From Corynebacterium falsenii (GTDB lineage Bacteria; Actinomycetota; Actinomycetes; Mycobacteriales; Mycobacteriaceae): a DNA stretch of 64,000 nt. The stretch covers positions 248,001 to 312,000 of the forward strand of contig JVKJ01000001.1 of NCBI GenBank assembly GCA_001054945.1, written 5' to 3'. The position numbers and the translations under genes were made by a program. Below, piece after piece: positions 43,880-53,142 of this stretch. The notes beneath the pieces are model-generated. The model was not told where the DNA came from, searched no databases, and was given only the letters and a program-made list of their open reading frames with translations. Positions within the stretch are counted from its first letter, which is position 1. Each line of letters starts with the position of its first letter.

Positions 43880-45427
43880 TTACTTCTCAATGAGGCTTTC
43901 AATAGTGGCGAGCATCGTTCGGAGGGGGACGCCGGTTCCACGCTTGGGTGTATAACCGTGCGGAGCACCCGTGTTGTATGCCGGGCCAGCGACATCGATG
44001 TGGACCCACTGAACCCCATCCGCGACGAAGTTGGACAGGTAGTGGCCAGCGACGGACATCCCGCCCCAGCGGTTGGTGGAGATGTTCTGCAGATCGGCCA
44101 CGTCGGACTTCAGCGCCTCTCCCAGTTCCAAAGGCAGAGGCATCGGCCAGCCATTCTCACCGACCCGTTGAGAGACCATGGCCACGCGGTCGCGGAATTC
44201 GGTCGAACCCATGATGCCCGGGGTGCGGTCGCCCAGGGCCACCAGCTGCGCTCCGGTCAGGGTGGCAGTTTCAATCAGGAAGTCCGGCTCGTCCTCACAT
44301 GCCCGAGCGATGGCGTCTGCCAGAATGAGGCGACCTTCGGCGTCGGTGTTCAGAACCTCGGTGGTCTTGCCACCGTAATGGCGCAGTACGTCGCCGGGCC
44401 GGATGGCATTGCCACCCGGCATGTTCTCCGCCAAAGGGATGGTGGCCGTAATATTCAGCGGAACCTCAAGCTGCGCAGCCGCCAACATAGTGCCCACGAC
44501 CGCGGCAGATCCGCCCATATCGCTGATCATGTTCCACATGTTCGCCCCGGGCTTCAGTGAAATGCCGCCAGTATCAAAGGTCACGCCCTTACCCACGAGG
44601 GCAATCTTGGGTCCCTTCGCATCCTTCGGAGAGTGGCTCACGCGGACGAGGCGTGGTGGGTGGGTCGATCCCTGGCCCACCCCTACGATTCCGCCGAATC
44701 CTTGAGCTTCAAGCTCAGCCTCGTCCAGAATTTCTACCTTCAACCCAACGGCCTCACCGAAAGCCTTAATGGCCTCTGCATAGGAGGCGGGGAAGAGAAC
44801 GTTTGCCGGCTGGTTCACCAGGTCCCGGGCCACGGCGATGCTGCTGACCACGGCTTCGGCGTGCGGGAGGCTGTCCTCCTCCACGTCGTGCGCGAGGACG
44901 GTGATTCTCTGCGGGGTGGTGTCCGAATCCTGGCCCGATTTCATTCCGCGGAAGGAGTAGGCGCCCAGGGCATGCCCCACCAAGGCGGCCTCCGCGCCGA
45001 ACATACCCAGGGTGGAGACGATGGTCTCCGCATCCCTCAGAGCGCGGGAAGCCTCGCCTGCCGCCTCACGGACGTCCTCCTCTGAAATGGATTCGACGTC
45101 TCCTAGTCCGACTGCGATGATCTTGCCCGTCGTGAATTCGGTGGCGTCCGAATCAGTAAGGGCCCCGGGCACGGTGGTGAGCTCACCCTTTTCGCCCTGC
45201 GCGCCCACGGAAACGAGCAACTTCCACAGTTCAATCTCCTGCTCGGAAGAGAGGAGGCCCAGGGGCCCGCCCGCGAGCTCAACGCCGGACTTACCTTGGA
45301 AGATCGGGACGACCAGTGCGGAGATCGGATCCTTCCCTGACCAATCTGCGCGCAGAGCGAGCTCGGGCATGGCCCCGCGCGCTGCCAATGGAGTGGAGAC
45401 CTTGTTAAGAGCTGCACTGTGCGTCAT
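43880..45427 (-). CDS. pepA: leucyl aminopeptidase (M17)
   Basis: 515 residues from ATG 45427; a longer reading adds 20 residues without a clear ribosome site. The M17 signature NTDAEGRLILADA is present, with the metal-binding lysine in LVGKGVTFDTGGISLKPG and the Asp of MISDMGGSAAV. It is a cytoplasmic dizinc or dimanganese exopeptidase. It is divergent from ilvE, and E2 follows 175 nt downstream on the same strand, as in mycobacteria (Rv2213). Confidence 0.94.
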   Translation of the reverse strand: MTHSAALNKVSTPLAARGAMPELALRADWSGKDPISALVVPIFQGKSGVELAGGPLGLLSSEQEIELWKLLVSVGAQGEKGELTTVPGALTDSDATEFTTGKIIAVGLGDVESISEEDVREAAGEASRALRDAETIVSTLGMFGAEAALVGHALGAYSFRGMKSGQDSDTTPQRITVLAHDVEEDSLPHAEAVVSSIAVARDLVNQPANVLFPASYAEAIKAFGEAVGLKVEILDEAELEAQGFGGIVGVGQGSTHPPRLVRVSHSPKDAKGPKIALVGKGVTFDTGGISLKPGANMWNMISDMGGSAAVVGTMLAAAQLEVPLNITATIPLAENMPGGNAIRPGDVLRHYGGKTTEVLNTDAEGRLILADAIARACEDEPDFLIETATLTGAQLVALGDRTPGIMGSTEFRDRVAMVSQRVGENGWPMPLPLELGEALKSDVADLQNISTNRWGGMSVAGHYLSNFVADGVQWVHIDVAGPAYNTGAPHGYTPKRGTGVPLRTMLATIESLIEK

Positions 45428-45528
45428 GTGTGTGCCTAAACCTTTCAAAGCGAGAGTGGAGCAGAAACTGGCCACAAGTTCCTTCATTGTTGTCTGGGAT
45501 TGACCCTACTAGCTGAATAAGGAAGGAA

Positions 45529-45534
45529 TATGGT
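45529..45534 (+). promoter_or_regulatory. -10 box for leaderless ilvE
   Basis: TATGGT is followed by six bases and ATG 45541. A GGAAGGA lies too far upstream (12-19 nt) to be an ideal ribosome site. Confidence 0.4.
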
Positions 45535-45540
45535 GGATGC

Positions 45541-46665
45541 ATGGTTAATAATTCGGCAACCCCAGATTCATTTCAGACGACGCGGTCAGACAATCCGACC
45601 AGCGCTGAAGATATTGCGAAGATCCTGGAAAACCCGGGCTTCGGCAAGCACTTCACTGACCACATGGTCATCATCGAATGGAGCGAGGATCGGGGTTGGC
45701 ACAGTCCCCGCGTGGAGCCATACCACGATTTCAGCATCGATCCCGCATCGATGGTTTTGCACTACGGCCAGGCCATCTTCGAAGGGATTAAAGCTTACCG
45801 GCAGCCAGACGGAAGCATTGCGACCTTCCGGCCCGACCAGAACGCAAAACGCCTGCAGTCTTCCGCGAAGCGCATGGCGATGCCGGAATTACCCGAGGAG
45901 CTATTCATCGAGTCTCTGCGTCGCTTGGTCGACATCGACCAGCAATGGGTCCCCGAAGCCGGTGGCGAGGAGGCGCTGTATCTGCGCCCCTTCATGATCT
46001 CCAACGAAGTGAGCCTGGGCGTGAAGCCAGCGGATTCTTACGTGTATGCGGTGATCGCCTCCCCGGCCGGTGCGTACTTTAGCGGCGGCATCAAGCCCGT
46101 GACCGTGTGGTTGTCCAAGGAATATACGCGTGCGGCGCCCGGCGGTACCGGGGCAGCGAAGTTCGCGGGCAATTACGCAGGCTCCTTGGAGGCGCAGGCG
46201 TTGGCTGCTCGCCAGGGGTGCGATCAAGTGGTGTGGCTGGATGCCATCAATCACGAGTGGGTCGAAGAAATGGGCGGCATGAACCTCATGTTCGTCTTCG
46301 GCGAAGGGGAGGGAGCGAAGATCGTGACCCCAGAACTTTCGGGTTCGTTGCTGCCCGGCATCACCCGCAAGTCCCTGATCCAAGTCGCAGAGGATCACGG
46401 CTACAGCATCGAGGAACGCCGGATATCCGTCGAAGAATGGGAGCAGTCCGCCCGGTCCGGTGATATGACCGAGACCTTTGCGTGCGGCACCGCTGCCGTG
46501 ATCACCCCGGTCGGCTTTGTGAAGCACAGCGAGGGTGCGTATGAGGTCAACGGTGGAAAGACCGGTCCTATCACGAAGGAGCTGCGCGAAGCGCTCACCG
46601 GGATCCAGAGAGGAACGGTGGAGGATACCCACGATTGGCTCCACACTCTCGTTCCCGCGAAGTAA
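45541..46665 (+). CDS. ilvE: branched-chain amino acid aminotransferase
   Basis: 374 residues, PLP-dependent fold type IV. VLHYGQAIFEGIKAYRQPDG, the PLP lysine in TGAAKFAGNYAGSL, and EEMGGMNLMFVF plus TFACGTAAVITPVG are the standard blocks. It catalyses the last step of Leu, Ile and Val synthesis and the first of their breakdown. It stands alone between the divergent pepA and the convergent cobT-like gene. Confidence 0.94.
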   Translation: MVNNSATPDSFQTTRSDNPTSAEDIAKILENPGFGKHFTDHMVIIEWSEDRGWHSPRVEPYHDFSIDPASMVLHYGQAIFEGIKAYRQPDGSIATFRPDQNAKRLQSSAKRMAMPELPEELFIESLRRLVDIDQQWVPEAGGEEALYLRPFMISNEVSLGVKPADSYVYAVIASPAGAYFSGGIKPVTVWLSKEYTRAAPGGTGAAKFAGNYAGSLEAQALAARQGCDQVVWLDAINHEWVEEMGGMNLMFVFGEGEGAKIVTPELSGSLLPGITRKSLIQVAEDHGYSIEERRISVEEWEQSARSGDMTETFACGTAAVITPVGFVKHSEGAYEVNGGKTGPITKELREALTGIQRGTVEDTHDWLHTLVPAK

Positions 46666-46691
46666 GGGCCGCGACTTCTGGATTACTTGAG

Positions 46692-47711
46692 CTAGTCCGC
46701 TCCGCCACCGTTTCCCAGCTTCGCGTTCATCAATCGGCACGCGTGCTCGAGCAGTGGCACCGCCATCACGCCTGCCGCGCCCAGGCCGTTACACAGGTTC
46801 ATCTGCAGTAGGGGGGTCGCGTGGAGTGCTTTGAGCGCATGTCGGTGGGTGGGTTCCCCACTTTGGGACGCCACCATCCACCACGCACCCGCCCCCGGCG
46901 CCATCATATGGGCACACAGCGCTGCGGCAAGTGAACCCAGCCCGTCAACCAGCACAGGGGTGCGACGAACCGCGCACTGGGCGAGGAAGCTGGCCATCAC
47001 GACGAGGTCCGGAGATCCGATCCTCCGCAGCACCCGGCTCGGGTCGCCGCGGTCATCCCGGACTCGATACATCGCATCGCGCATGACCGCCACCTTGGTG
47101 CGCCAGGCGTCGTCATCGATGCCAGACCCGCGGCCGACTGCCTTGACCGGCTCGACAGAACAAATCGTCGCAATGACACCTGCAGCCACGGTGGTGAGAC
47201 CTCGTCCCGCGTCGCCGAGCACCACGAGGTCGGTTCCAGAATCTGCTTCCTCGTTCGCAAGGTTGTATCCCTGCTCTAGATAGGAGGAGAAATCCTCCGC
47301 CGACATGGCGTCATGCGTGGACACATCAGCCGTGGGGCGATTCAGGTTGGCGTCCACAATATCCAGCGACACCCCTGCGGACCTGCACGCATCGACGATG
47401 GGTGCGTCCCCGGATTGAATGACTCGGAAGGTATCGGAGGGGAAATCTGCGGGCAGTGTGGAGATCTCCGGATGCTCGTGAGAGGCACCGTGATCGCCGG
47501 CGACGATGAGGAGGCGAACCTGCTTCACCGCGAGGGGCGCTGAGGAGCCGTGGCAGGCAGCGAACCACAGGGCGGCTTTCTGGAGATCCCCCAAGGACCC
47601 AGGGGCGGCCGTGGCGTTGCGCTCCTGTGAGAGCTGCTGGGCGACGCGCTGGCGAAAGGCATCATCCGGTGGCGCAACCTGAGAGAACGATGAAAGGATT
47701 TCTTCGATCAT
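46692..47711 (-). CDS. cobT: CobT-like phosphoribosyltransferase with altered catalytic residues
   Basis: 339 residues with the overall CobT fold: APGSLGDLQKAALWFA, LLIVAGDHGASHEHPEIS, VGRGSGIDDDAW and VLVDGLGSLAAALCAHMM are conserved blocks. Two motifs are changed. The usual LGEMGIGNTT reads LGDAGRGLTT (catalytic Glu to Asp), and the usual LRLGEGTGAA near the C-terminus reads MNLCNGLGAA (catalytic-base Glu to Asn). Normal CobT activates dimethylbenzimidazole for cobalamin. This protein may be inactive, use another base, or have a new role. It follows the DUF3043 gene with an 18-nt gap; other cob genes are absent here. Confidence 0.8.
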   Translation of the reverse strand: MIEEILSSFSQVAPPDDAFRQRVAQQLSQERNATAAPGSLGDLQKAALWFAACHGSSAPLAVKQVRLLIVAGDHGASHEHPEISTLPADFPSDTFRVIQSGDAPIVDACRSAGVSLDIVDANLNRPTADVSTHDAMSAEDFSSYLEQGYNLANEEADSGTDLVVLGDAGRGLTTVAAGVIATICSVEPVKAVGRGSGIDDDAWRTKVAVMRDAMYRVRDDRGDPSRVLRRIGSPDLVVMASFLAQCAVRRTPVLVDGLGSLAAALCAHMMAPGAGAWWMVASQSGEPTHRHALKALHATPLLQMNLCNGLGAAGVMAVPLLEHACRLMNAKLGNGGGAD

Positions 47712-47729
47712 GACAATGTGTGCGAGCGA

Positions 47730-48608
47730 CTATCGGTGGGACGAGGCAGAAGGCGCGCTGAACTCCTGACCCACCTGAACTTGCGGAGCGGGGGTGCGCA
47801 TGCGGCGAATCATCGTGGCGCGCGTGAATGCGTAGAAGCCCACGGATCTCTTGGACAACGCCGTATCTGGGAAGCGTTTGCGGACCTCGGCATTCACACG
47901 TCGAGACAGCATGAATCCCTCGACCATCATGACGATGATGACCGCCATCATGAACAGAGAGGCGATGTTGGCCACCGAGGGGTTCTTGACGCCAATGACC
48001 ATAATGATGAGAGCCACCACGGTCAGAGGAAGGAAGAGATTCATGATGTAGCGGTGGCTGTCCACCCAGTTCCGGACGAAGCGGCGTTCGGGGCCCTTAT
48101 CCCGGTCCAGGAGATAGTTTTCGTCCCCCGCCATCATGCGGTCATTGATGCGACGGCGCTCCCGGGCAGCTTCGTCTCGTTGCCGCTGCTTGTACGCCTT
48201 GTACTCCTCCTTTGACATGGAGTTCTTCAACTCTTTGCGGCGTTTCCGGGCCTCCGCGGCGGTTTCTGGGGCCTTGACGGGGTCGTGGCGCACCCCGGCC
48301 TTGCGCTCCTGCTCATTGCGCTTGGGGGTGGGCCGGCCCTTCTTTGGGGTGAAGGCCTTGCTGTGGTTGGCGGAGCTGTGGTCCGCAGCGTGGTCGTCCG
48401 AGAGCTCGGAACCGCTGTGGCTGCTCGCAGGGGCGGCTGGGCTTTCTTCGCCCGTTTGGGTCTCGGCACCTGCATCAGTTCCGGAGGTGTGCCGGTTGTC
48501 ATCTTCGAGAGCGGATGCTTCGGGTTCCTGCTCCATCATGGCGCTGGCGGGTTTTGCGGAAAACCCAGAGCCCATCTTCGAGTTGCCTTTGTTCCACGGT
48601 TTTTTCAC
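47730..48608 (-). CDS. DUF3043 membrane protein
   Basis: 292 residues from GTG 48608 (MKKPWNKGNSKMGSGF...); a TTG at 48650 is in frame. The first 110 residues are low-complexity and charged. A basic segment (RHDPVKAPETAAEARKRRKE) follows, then two membrane helices around residues 190-240 and a basic C-terminus. This is the DUF3043 architecture, conserved next to cobT in mycobacteria (Rv2206). Function unknown. A TAGCCT box seven bases before the GTG supports the chosen start. Confidence 0.8.
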   Translation of the reverse strand: MKKPWNKGNSKMGSGFSAKPASAMMEQEPEASALEDDNRHTSGTDAGAETQTGEESPAAPASSHSGSELSDDHAADHSSANHSKAFTPKKGRPTPKRNEQERKAGVRHDPVKAPETAAEARKRRKELKNSMSKEEYKAYKQRQRDEAARERRRINDRMMAGDENYLLDRDKGPERRFVRNWVDSHRYIMNLFLPLTVVALIIMVIGVKNPSVANIASLFMMAVIIVMMVEGFMLSRRVNAEVRKRFPDTALSKRSVGFYAFTRATMIRRMRTPAPQVQVGQEFSAPSASSHR

Positions 48609-48615
48609 GTTTAAC

Positions 48616-48621
48616 AGGCTA
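48616..48621 (-). promoter_or_regulatory. -10 box for leaderless DUF3043 gene
   Basis: TAGCCT on the minus strand lies seven bases upstream of GTG 48608; there is no ribosome site. Confidence 0.4.
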
Positions 48622-48738
48622 ATTGAGTGCCACAGAGCGATCAAAGGCAACCCGCGAAAGAGGCGGAATAATCGTTAGCGTTTTGGGTTGTAGGGGAGTA
48701 GCTTAGACGTATCTGATGCAAAAGGAGGCTCTAAAAGC

Positions 48739-49083
48739 ATGACTGCTCCAGAGAAGACCACTGGCGTTGAACTGACCGATGCAGCCGCAGAAAAGGCGCG
48801 GACCTTGCTCGCGCAAGAGGGCCGCGACGACCTGTCATTGCGTATCGCTGTCCAGCCTGGCGGCTGCGCTGGCCTGCGGTACCAGCTGTTTTTCGATGAT
48901 CGCTCCCTGGATGGCGACCTTGTCGATGAGTACAACGGCGTGAATCTGGTGGTCGATCGCATGTCTTCCCCCTACTTGATGGGCGCAAAGATCGATTTTG
49001 CGGACACGATCGAATCGCAGGGCTTTACGATCGACAACCCGAACGCCACCGGATCTTGTGCATGTGGTGATTCCTTCTCCTAA
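48739..49083 (+). CDS. HesB/IscA/ErpA-type iron-sulfur carrier
   Basis: 114 residues with AAAGGAGG upstream of ATG 48739. The three cluster-binding cysteines are in PGGCAGLRYQLF and the terminal GSCACGDSF, the A-type carrier signature. It should deliver Fe-S clusters to client proteins such as LipA or the Rieske protein, both encoded in this window. It is monocistronic, followed by a strong terminator. Confidence 0.9.
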   Translation: MTAPEKTTGVELTDAAAEKARTLLAQEGRDDLSLRIAVQPGGCAGLRYQLFFDDRSLDGDLVDEYNGVNLVVDRMSSPYLMGAKIDFADTIESQGFTIDNPNATGSCACGDSFS

Positions 49084-49125
49084 AGATCCACCGCCTGGGT
49101 GGCCTGATTGTGAGGCTCCCCACGC

Positions 49126-49168
49126 AAAAATCCCGCCGGTGCCAATCGTTGGCACAGGGCGGGATTTT
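49126..49168. terminator. bidirectional terminator between the A-type carrier and ltsA
   Basis: AAAATCCCGCC pairs with GGCGGGATTTT (49127-49137 with 49157-49167), with an inner TGCCAA/TTGGCA stem. A-run and T-run on the two sides allow termination in both directions. Confidence 0.88.
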
Positions 49169-49207
49169 ACTTGTTTTGACTGAGAAGCCTGAATCGACTC
49201 CTCGCTG

Positions 49208-51145
49208 CTATAGCTGCACGGGGTACTTCCTCTCGTCGATCTCCGGGTTGATCCGGTTCTCGACGAAAATGCCGTGCCAGATCATGAACGCGATGACTGT
49301 CCACAGACGGCGAGAGTGGTCTGGACCGGAGCCGGAATTCATGGACACACGGTGTTCCTCCAGCATGGCGAGGACTTCCTGCTTATTGAAAATGTGGTCG
49401 GTCTGAGAGTCGTCGATGACGCGCTGTGCCCAGCCGTACAGTTCGTCGCCGGCGAGCCAGTGGCGGATCGGAACCGGGAAGCCCAGCTTCTTGCGGTGCA
49501 AGACATGGGCCGGCACGATTCGCTCCATTGCCTGGCGCAAGGCGTACTTGGTGGTGCCGTGGGAAACCTTGAGATCGACGGGCAATGATTCCGCCACGTC
49601 GAAAACAACCTTGTCGAGGAAGGGAACGCGAAGTTCTAGGGAGTTCGCCATGGTGATCTTGTCGGCCTTCACGAGGATGTCGCCGCGCAGCCAGGTGAAC
49701 AGATCGAGGTGCTGCATGCGGGCGACGGGATCCATGGTCGTGGACTTCGCATAGATGGGTGCGGTGACTTCGCGGTGGTCCCATTCCGGACGGGCGTTGC
49801 ACAGGACACGCTGTAGCTGTTGATAGTTGAAGCTTCGCGCATTCCCGTAGTACCGGTCCTCCAACGGGGTGGTGCCGCGCTGAAGCAGGGACTTGCCCCG
49901 GACCCCTTCCGGCATCGCGTCGCCAATCTTGCCAAGCACGCGATTGATAGGGGAGGGGATCTTCTCAAATGGAGCCAGGCTGAGCGGTTCCTTGTAGATG
50001 GTGTAACCACCGAACAACTCATCGGCGCCTTCACCGGACAGCACCACCTTGACGTGCTTGCGAGCTTCCGCGGCGACGAAATACAGCGGGACGAGAGCCG
50101 GGTCGGCCACCGGGTCATCGAGGTACCAGATGATCTTCGGTACCGCCGCTGCGAACTCCTCCGGGCTGACTACTTTGACGATGTGCTGTGCATCGATCGC
50201 AGCAGCAGATTCCGCTGCCACGTCCACCTCCGAGTACCCCTCGCGCTCGAAGCCGGTGGTGAAGGTCAGCAGATCAGGGTTGTGTCGCTTCGCCAGCGCC
50301 GCGATCGCGGTGGAATCGATGCCGCCGGAGAGGAAGGAGCCAACCGTGACGTCCGCGCGCATGTGCTTTGCCACGGAATCTTCCAAAGCCTCGGCGATAC
50401 GTTGGAAGACGGCATCTTCGCTGCCTGGATTGACCTTTCGGACGGGGAAGCGGGGCTCAAACCAGCGCTTTTGCTGTACAGGCTGTCCGGGCTTGACCAC
50501 GGCGTACGACCCGGATTCGAGCCGTCGAATGTTCTTGTGCAGGCTTTCCGGCTCCGGGACGTACTGCAAATCCGTGTAATGTGCGATCGCTCGGTCGTCC
50601 AACTCTAGACCCAGCTCAATCTCGGGGGCCATAGACAAGATGCACTTCTTTTCAGACGCAAACGCGGTGCCTCGTGCCGTGGTGGCAACATACATCGGCT
50701 TGATGCCGAATTGATCGCGCGCTAGGAACAATGATTGCTCCTTGGTGTCCCAGACCGCGAAGGCAAACATTCCACGGAGGTGTTTTACAACGTCCGGGCC
50801 CCAGTGATGGAAGCCGACCACGATGGTTTCCCCATCGCCCTCGGTGTTGAAGTGATACCCGGCGGCGGTGAGCTCTTCGCGGAGTTCGACATAGTTGTAA
50901 ATCTCTCCGTTGAACGTCAGCGCGTAACGATCAGCTTCACTCTCTGGACCCCATTGCAGAGGCTGGTGCGAATGAGCGATGTCGATGATCGACAGCCGAT
51001 TGAAGCCAAAAACGACCGTGTCATCACTCCACGTGCCACTATCATCCGGGCCACGGTGATGCATGCATGGCAGGGCTTTCCGAGCAGCATCTACATAACG
51101 ATCCGCGGCCCCATCGGCCGAGATAAATCCAAGCAAGCCACACAT
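49208..51145 (-). CDS. ltsA: asparagine synthetase-like amidotransferase LtsA
   Basis: 645 residues from ATG 51145, so that the class II amidotransferase nucleophile is Cys2 (MCGLLGF). The glutaminase domain has MHHRGPDDSGTW and FNGEIYNYVELREEL; the synthetase domain has the ATP motif VGSFLSGGIDSTAIAAL and LSGEGADELFGGY. In C. glutamicum the gene at this place, upstream of ctaC, is ltsA, reported to amidate meso-diaminopimelate in peptidoglycan; loss gives lysozyme sensitivity. The sequence alone cannot exclude asparagine synthesis, but gene order favours LtsA. Confidence 0.9.
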   Translation of the reverse strand: MCGLLGFISADGAADRYVDAARKALPCMHHRGPDDSGTWSDDTVVFGFNRLSIIDIAHSHQPLQWGPESEADRYALTFNGEIYNYVELREELTAAGYHFNTEGDGETIVVGFHHWGPDVVKHLRGMFAFAVWDTKEQSLFLARDQFGIKPMYVATTARGTAFASEKKCILSMAPEIELGLELDDRAIAHYTDLQYVPEPESLHKNIRRLESGSYAVVKPGQPVQQKRWFEPRFPVRKVNPGSEDAVFQRIAEALEDSVAKHMRADVTVGSFLSGGIDSTAIAALAKRHNPDLLTFTTGFEREGYSEVDVAAESAAAIDAQHIVKVVSPEEFAAAVPKIIWYLDDPVADPALVPLYFVAAEARKHVKVVLSGEGADELFGGYTIYKEPLSLAPFEKIPSPINRVLGKIGDAMPEGVRGKSLLQRGTTPLEDRYYGNARSFNYQQLQRVLCNARPEWDHREVTAPIYAKSTTMDPVARMQHLDLFTWLRGDILVKADKITMANSLELRVPFLDKVVFDVAESLPVDLKVSHGTTKYALRQAMERIVPAHVLHRKKLGFPVPIRHWLAGDELYGWAQRVIDDSQTDHIFNKQEVLAMLEEHRVSMNSGSGPDHSRRLWTVIAFMIWHGIFVENRINPEIDERKYPVQL

Positions 51146-51505
51146 AAGGCGATCTAACACTCCCGCTTCATTGGTTTGGGACTGGGGATAATCAAGGCAC
51201 TAAGTTACGCGCGCGCGGGCTCCTAATTCCAGCTGCCACGTCGAAGGGGGTGGCGTCCAAAAATGTGGAAATCCTGGCAGAAACCGCAACAAAACTGGGT
51301 GAACGCGGGGGAAGAACCTTTGTGAAGCTCCACCCAAATAGGGAATATGAGTCAGCCAGATGATGGCATAGCGCTGAGAATGGTCTAAGGTCATTGGGTG
51401 TAGAGGACTGGATCATCTCCCTGCACATGAACTGCATACGACGGATGCAGGTGCTACCGAAGGTGCATTCAGACTTAAAAGTGTGATTGAGGAAGGCATA
51501 ATCGC
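51146..51505. promoter_or_regulatory. divergent control region between ltsA and ctaC
   Basis: 360 bp without a convincing gene. It must hold the ltsA promoter (minus) and the ctaC promoter (plus). A GTGGCGTCC-AAAAAT motif lies at 51250. TTAGATCGCC just before the ltsA start could be its -10 region. I see no clear known regulator palindrome. Confidence 0.4.
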
Positions 51506-52621
51506 GTGGAACAGCGAAAAGTGCACGGCTTGACTCGCCGTATTGCGATGGCAGGCTCGCTTGGCCTGTCTGGTCTGGTTCTGACGGGCTGCAATGTAGC
51601 CCCGCCAGATAACGGCTTCTTCCATGCCCTGCGCATGGGATGGCCAATGGGTATCACCCCAGAATCCAAGGAAATGGGTAACTTCTGGGTTTGGACCTGG
51701 GTTACCGCGTGGATCATCGGCATCATCATGTGGGTTCTGCTGTTCTACGCGATTTCTCGATTCACGGATAAGCGACGCAGCAAGCGTGGCGACCATGACG
51801 AGTTCCCCCGCCAGACCGGGTACAACGTGCCACTGGAGCTGGTGCTGACCACCCTGCCAGTGCTGGTTGTTATGGGCCTGTTCTTCTTCAACATCCAGAC
51901 CCAGGAGAAGGCTACGGCTCTGGACAAGGATCCTAAGGTCACGGTTGACGTCACGGCCTACCAGTGGAACTGGCAGTTCGGCTACAACACGGTGGCCGGT
52001 GACCTCATGGCCGATGGTCGCGAATACAAGGGCGTTGACCAGGCTGCGCAGAAGCGCGCAGAGGAGTCCGCTCACGAGGTAGATACGGAAAAGAAGGGCG
52101 AGCACGGCCCGAACGGTCCGATCCACGGCAAGTCCTCCGAGGACTACAGCTACCTCCACTTCAACAAGATTGAGACCCTGGGTTCCACCGAAGAGGTTCC
52201 GGTGCTGGTGGTGCCCTCCCACACCCCACTGGAATTCAACTTGGCCTCCGCTGACGTTGTTCACTCCTTCTGGGTTCCGGAGTTCCTGTTTAAGCGCGAC
52301 GTGTTCCCTCACCCAGACCAGAACCAGTCCGAGCGCCGGTTCCAGGTGAGTGAGGTGTCGAAGGAAGGCGCCTTCGTGGGACGCTGCGCCGAGATGTGCG
52401 GTACCTACCACTCCATGATGAACTTTGAGCTGCGGGTTGTTTCCCCTGAGAAGTTCAAGCAGTACATGGAGTTCCGCAAGGACAACCCGCAGGCCCCGAA
52501 CTCTGAGGCTCTGAAGAAGATCGGTGAGGCTCCGTACGCAACCTCCACCAAGCCCTTCGTCAGTAACCGCACGGGCACTCGCGATGGTCAGAACTACGTC
52601 AACCGCGACCAGGCTTCCTAA
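51506..52621 (+). CDS. ctaC: cytochrome c oxidase subunit II, lipoprotein
   Basis: 371 residues from GTG 51506 with GAGGAAGG upstream. The lipobox LVLTGC gives Cys29 as the lipidated residue after a twin-Arg-free signal peptide. Two membrane helices follow (residues about 55-80 and 110-130), then the CuA cupredoxin domain: ADVVHSFWVPEF and GRCAEMCGTYHSMM hold the copper ligands. A charged insertion around residues 170-215 (QAAQKRAEESAHEVDTEKKG) is typical of corynebacterial CtaC and is thought to contact the diheme QcrC. It forms an operon with ctaF. Confidence 0.95.
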   Translation: MEQRKVHGLTRRIAMAGSLGLSGLVLTGCNVAPPDNGFFHALRMGWPMGITPESKEMGNFWVWTWVTAWIIGIIMWVLLFYAISRFTDKRRSKRGDHDEFPRQTGYNVPLELVLTTLPVLVVMGLFFFNIQTQEKATALDKDPKVTVDVTAYQWNWQFGYNTVAGDLMADGREYKGVDQAAQKRAEESAHEVDTEKKGEHGPNGPIHGKSSEDYSYLHFNKIETLGSTEEVPVLVVPSHTPLEFNLASADVVHSFWVPEFLFKRDVFPHPDQNQSERRFQVSEVSKEGAFVGRCAEMCGTYHSMMNFELRVVSPEKFKQYMEFRKDNPQAPNSEALKKIGEAPYATSTKPFVSNRTGTRDGQNYVNRDQAS

Positions 52622-52648
52622 GGCCCTCCGGGAAAAAGAGGAATAACA

Positions 52649-53080
52649 ATGACTTCAGGATCAAAGCTCTTCTACTCAATTGCGACCTTCCTGGGTGCCA
52701 TGACGGTGATTTACATCCTGGGCACCAAATATCTGGCAGATTCTGGCAGCTTGGGCGGCGTAGAGTGGGCCGGCGCGACCGGCTTGGTTATGGCGACACT
52801 GCTGGCTCTGATGCTGGCTGGTTACCTGCACCTGACTGACAGCAAGACTGATATCAGCCCCATGGATTGGGAAGAGGCCGAGATTGAAGACGGATCCGGC
52901 GTTCTGGGCTTCTTCTCCGCGTCCTCCATCTGGCCATTCGTCATGACTGTCGCCATCATCTTGATGGCTTATGGGCTGGCATTCTGGCACCTGTGGCTGG
53001 TCATCTTCGGTGCTGTCGTCCTGATCTTCGGCGGCACGATGCTGAACCTGCAGTACGGGCTGCCGCCGGAGAAGCACTAA
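52649..53080 (+). CDS. ctaF: cytochrome c oxidase subunit IV, actinobacterial type
   Basis: 143 residues with four membrane helices (about 8-28, 38-58, 88-106 and 112-132) and a DKT-rich loop containing DISPMDWEEAEIEDGSGVLGFF, the family signature. It is a small structural subunit of the aa3 oxidase. It follows ctaC by 27 nt. ATG 52649 has AAAGAGGAATAAC upstream. A hairpin at 53101-53142 follows. Confidence 0.92.
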   Translation: MTSGSKLFYSIATFLGAMTVIYILGTKYLADSGSLGGVEWAGATGLVMATLLALMLAGYLHLTDSKTDISPMDWEEAEIEDGSGVLGFFSASSIWPFVMTVAIILMAYGLAFWHLWLVIFGAVVLIFGGTMLNLQYGLPPEKH

Positions 53081-53100
53081 GCTTCTCGACACAACTCCAG

Positions 53101-53142
53101 TTTCCCGCACCCCTGCAGCGTGCCAATGAGGGGCGCGGGAAA
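53101..53142 (+). terminator. hairpin after ctaCF
   Basis: TTTCCCGCACCCCT (53101-53114) pairs with AGGGGCGCGGGAAA (53129-53142), one unpaired base in the stem. The sequence after it (CCTCAATATTCC) has only a weak T run. Confidence 0.65.
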
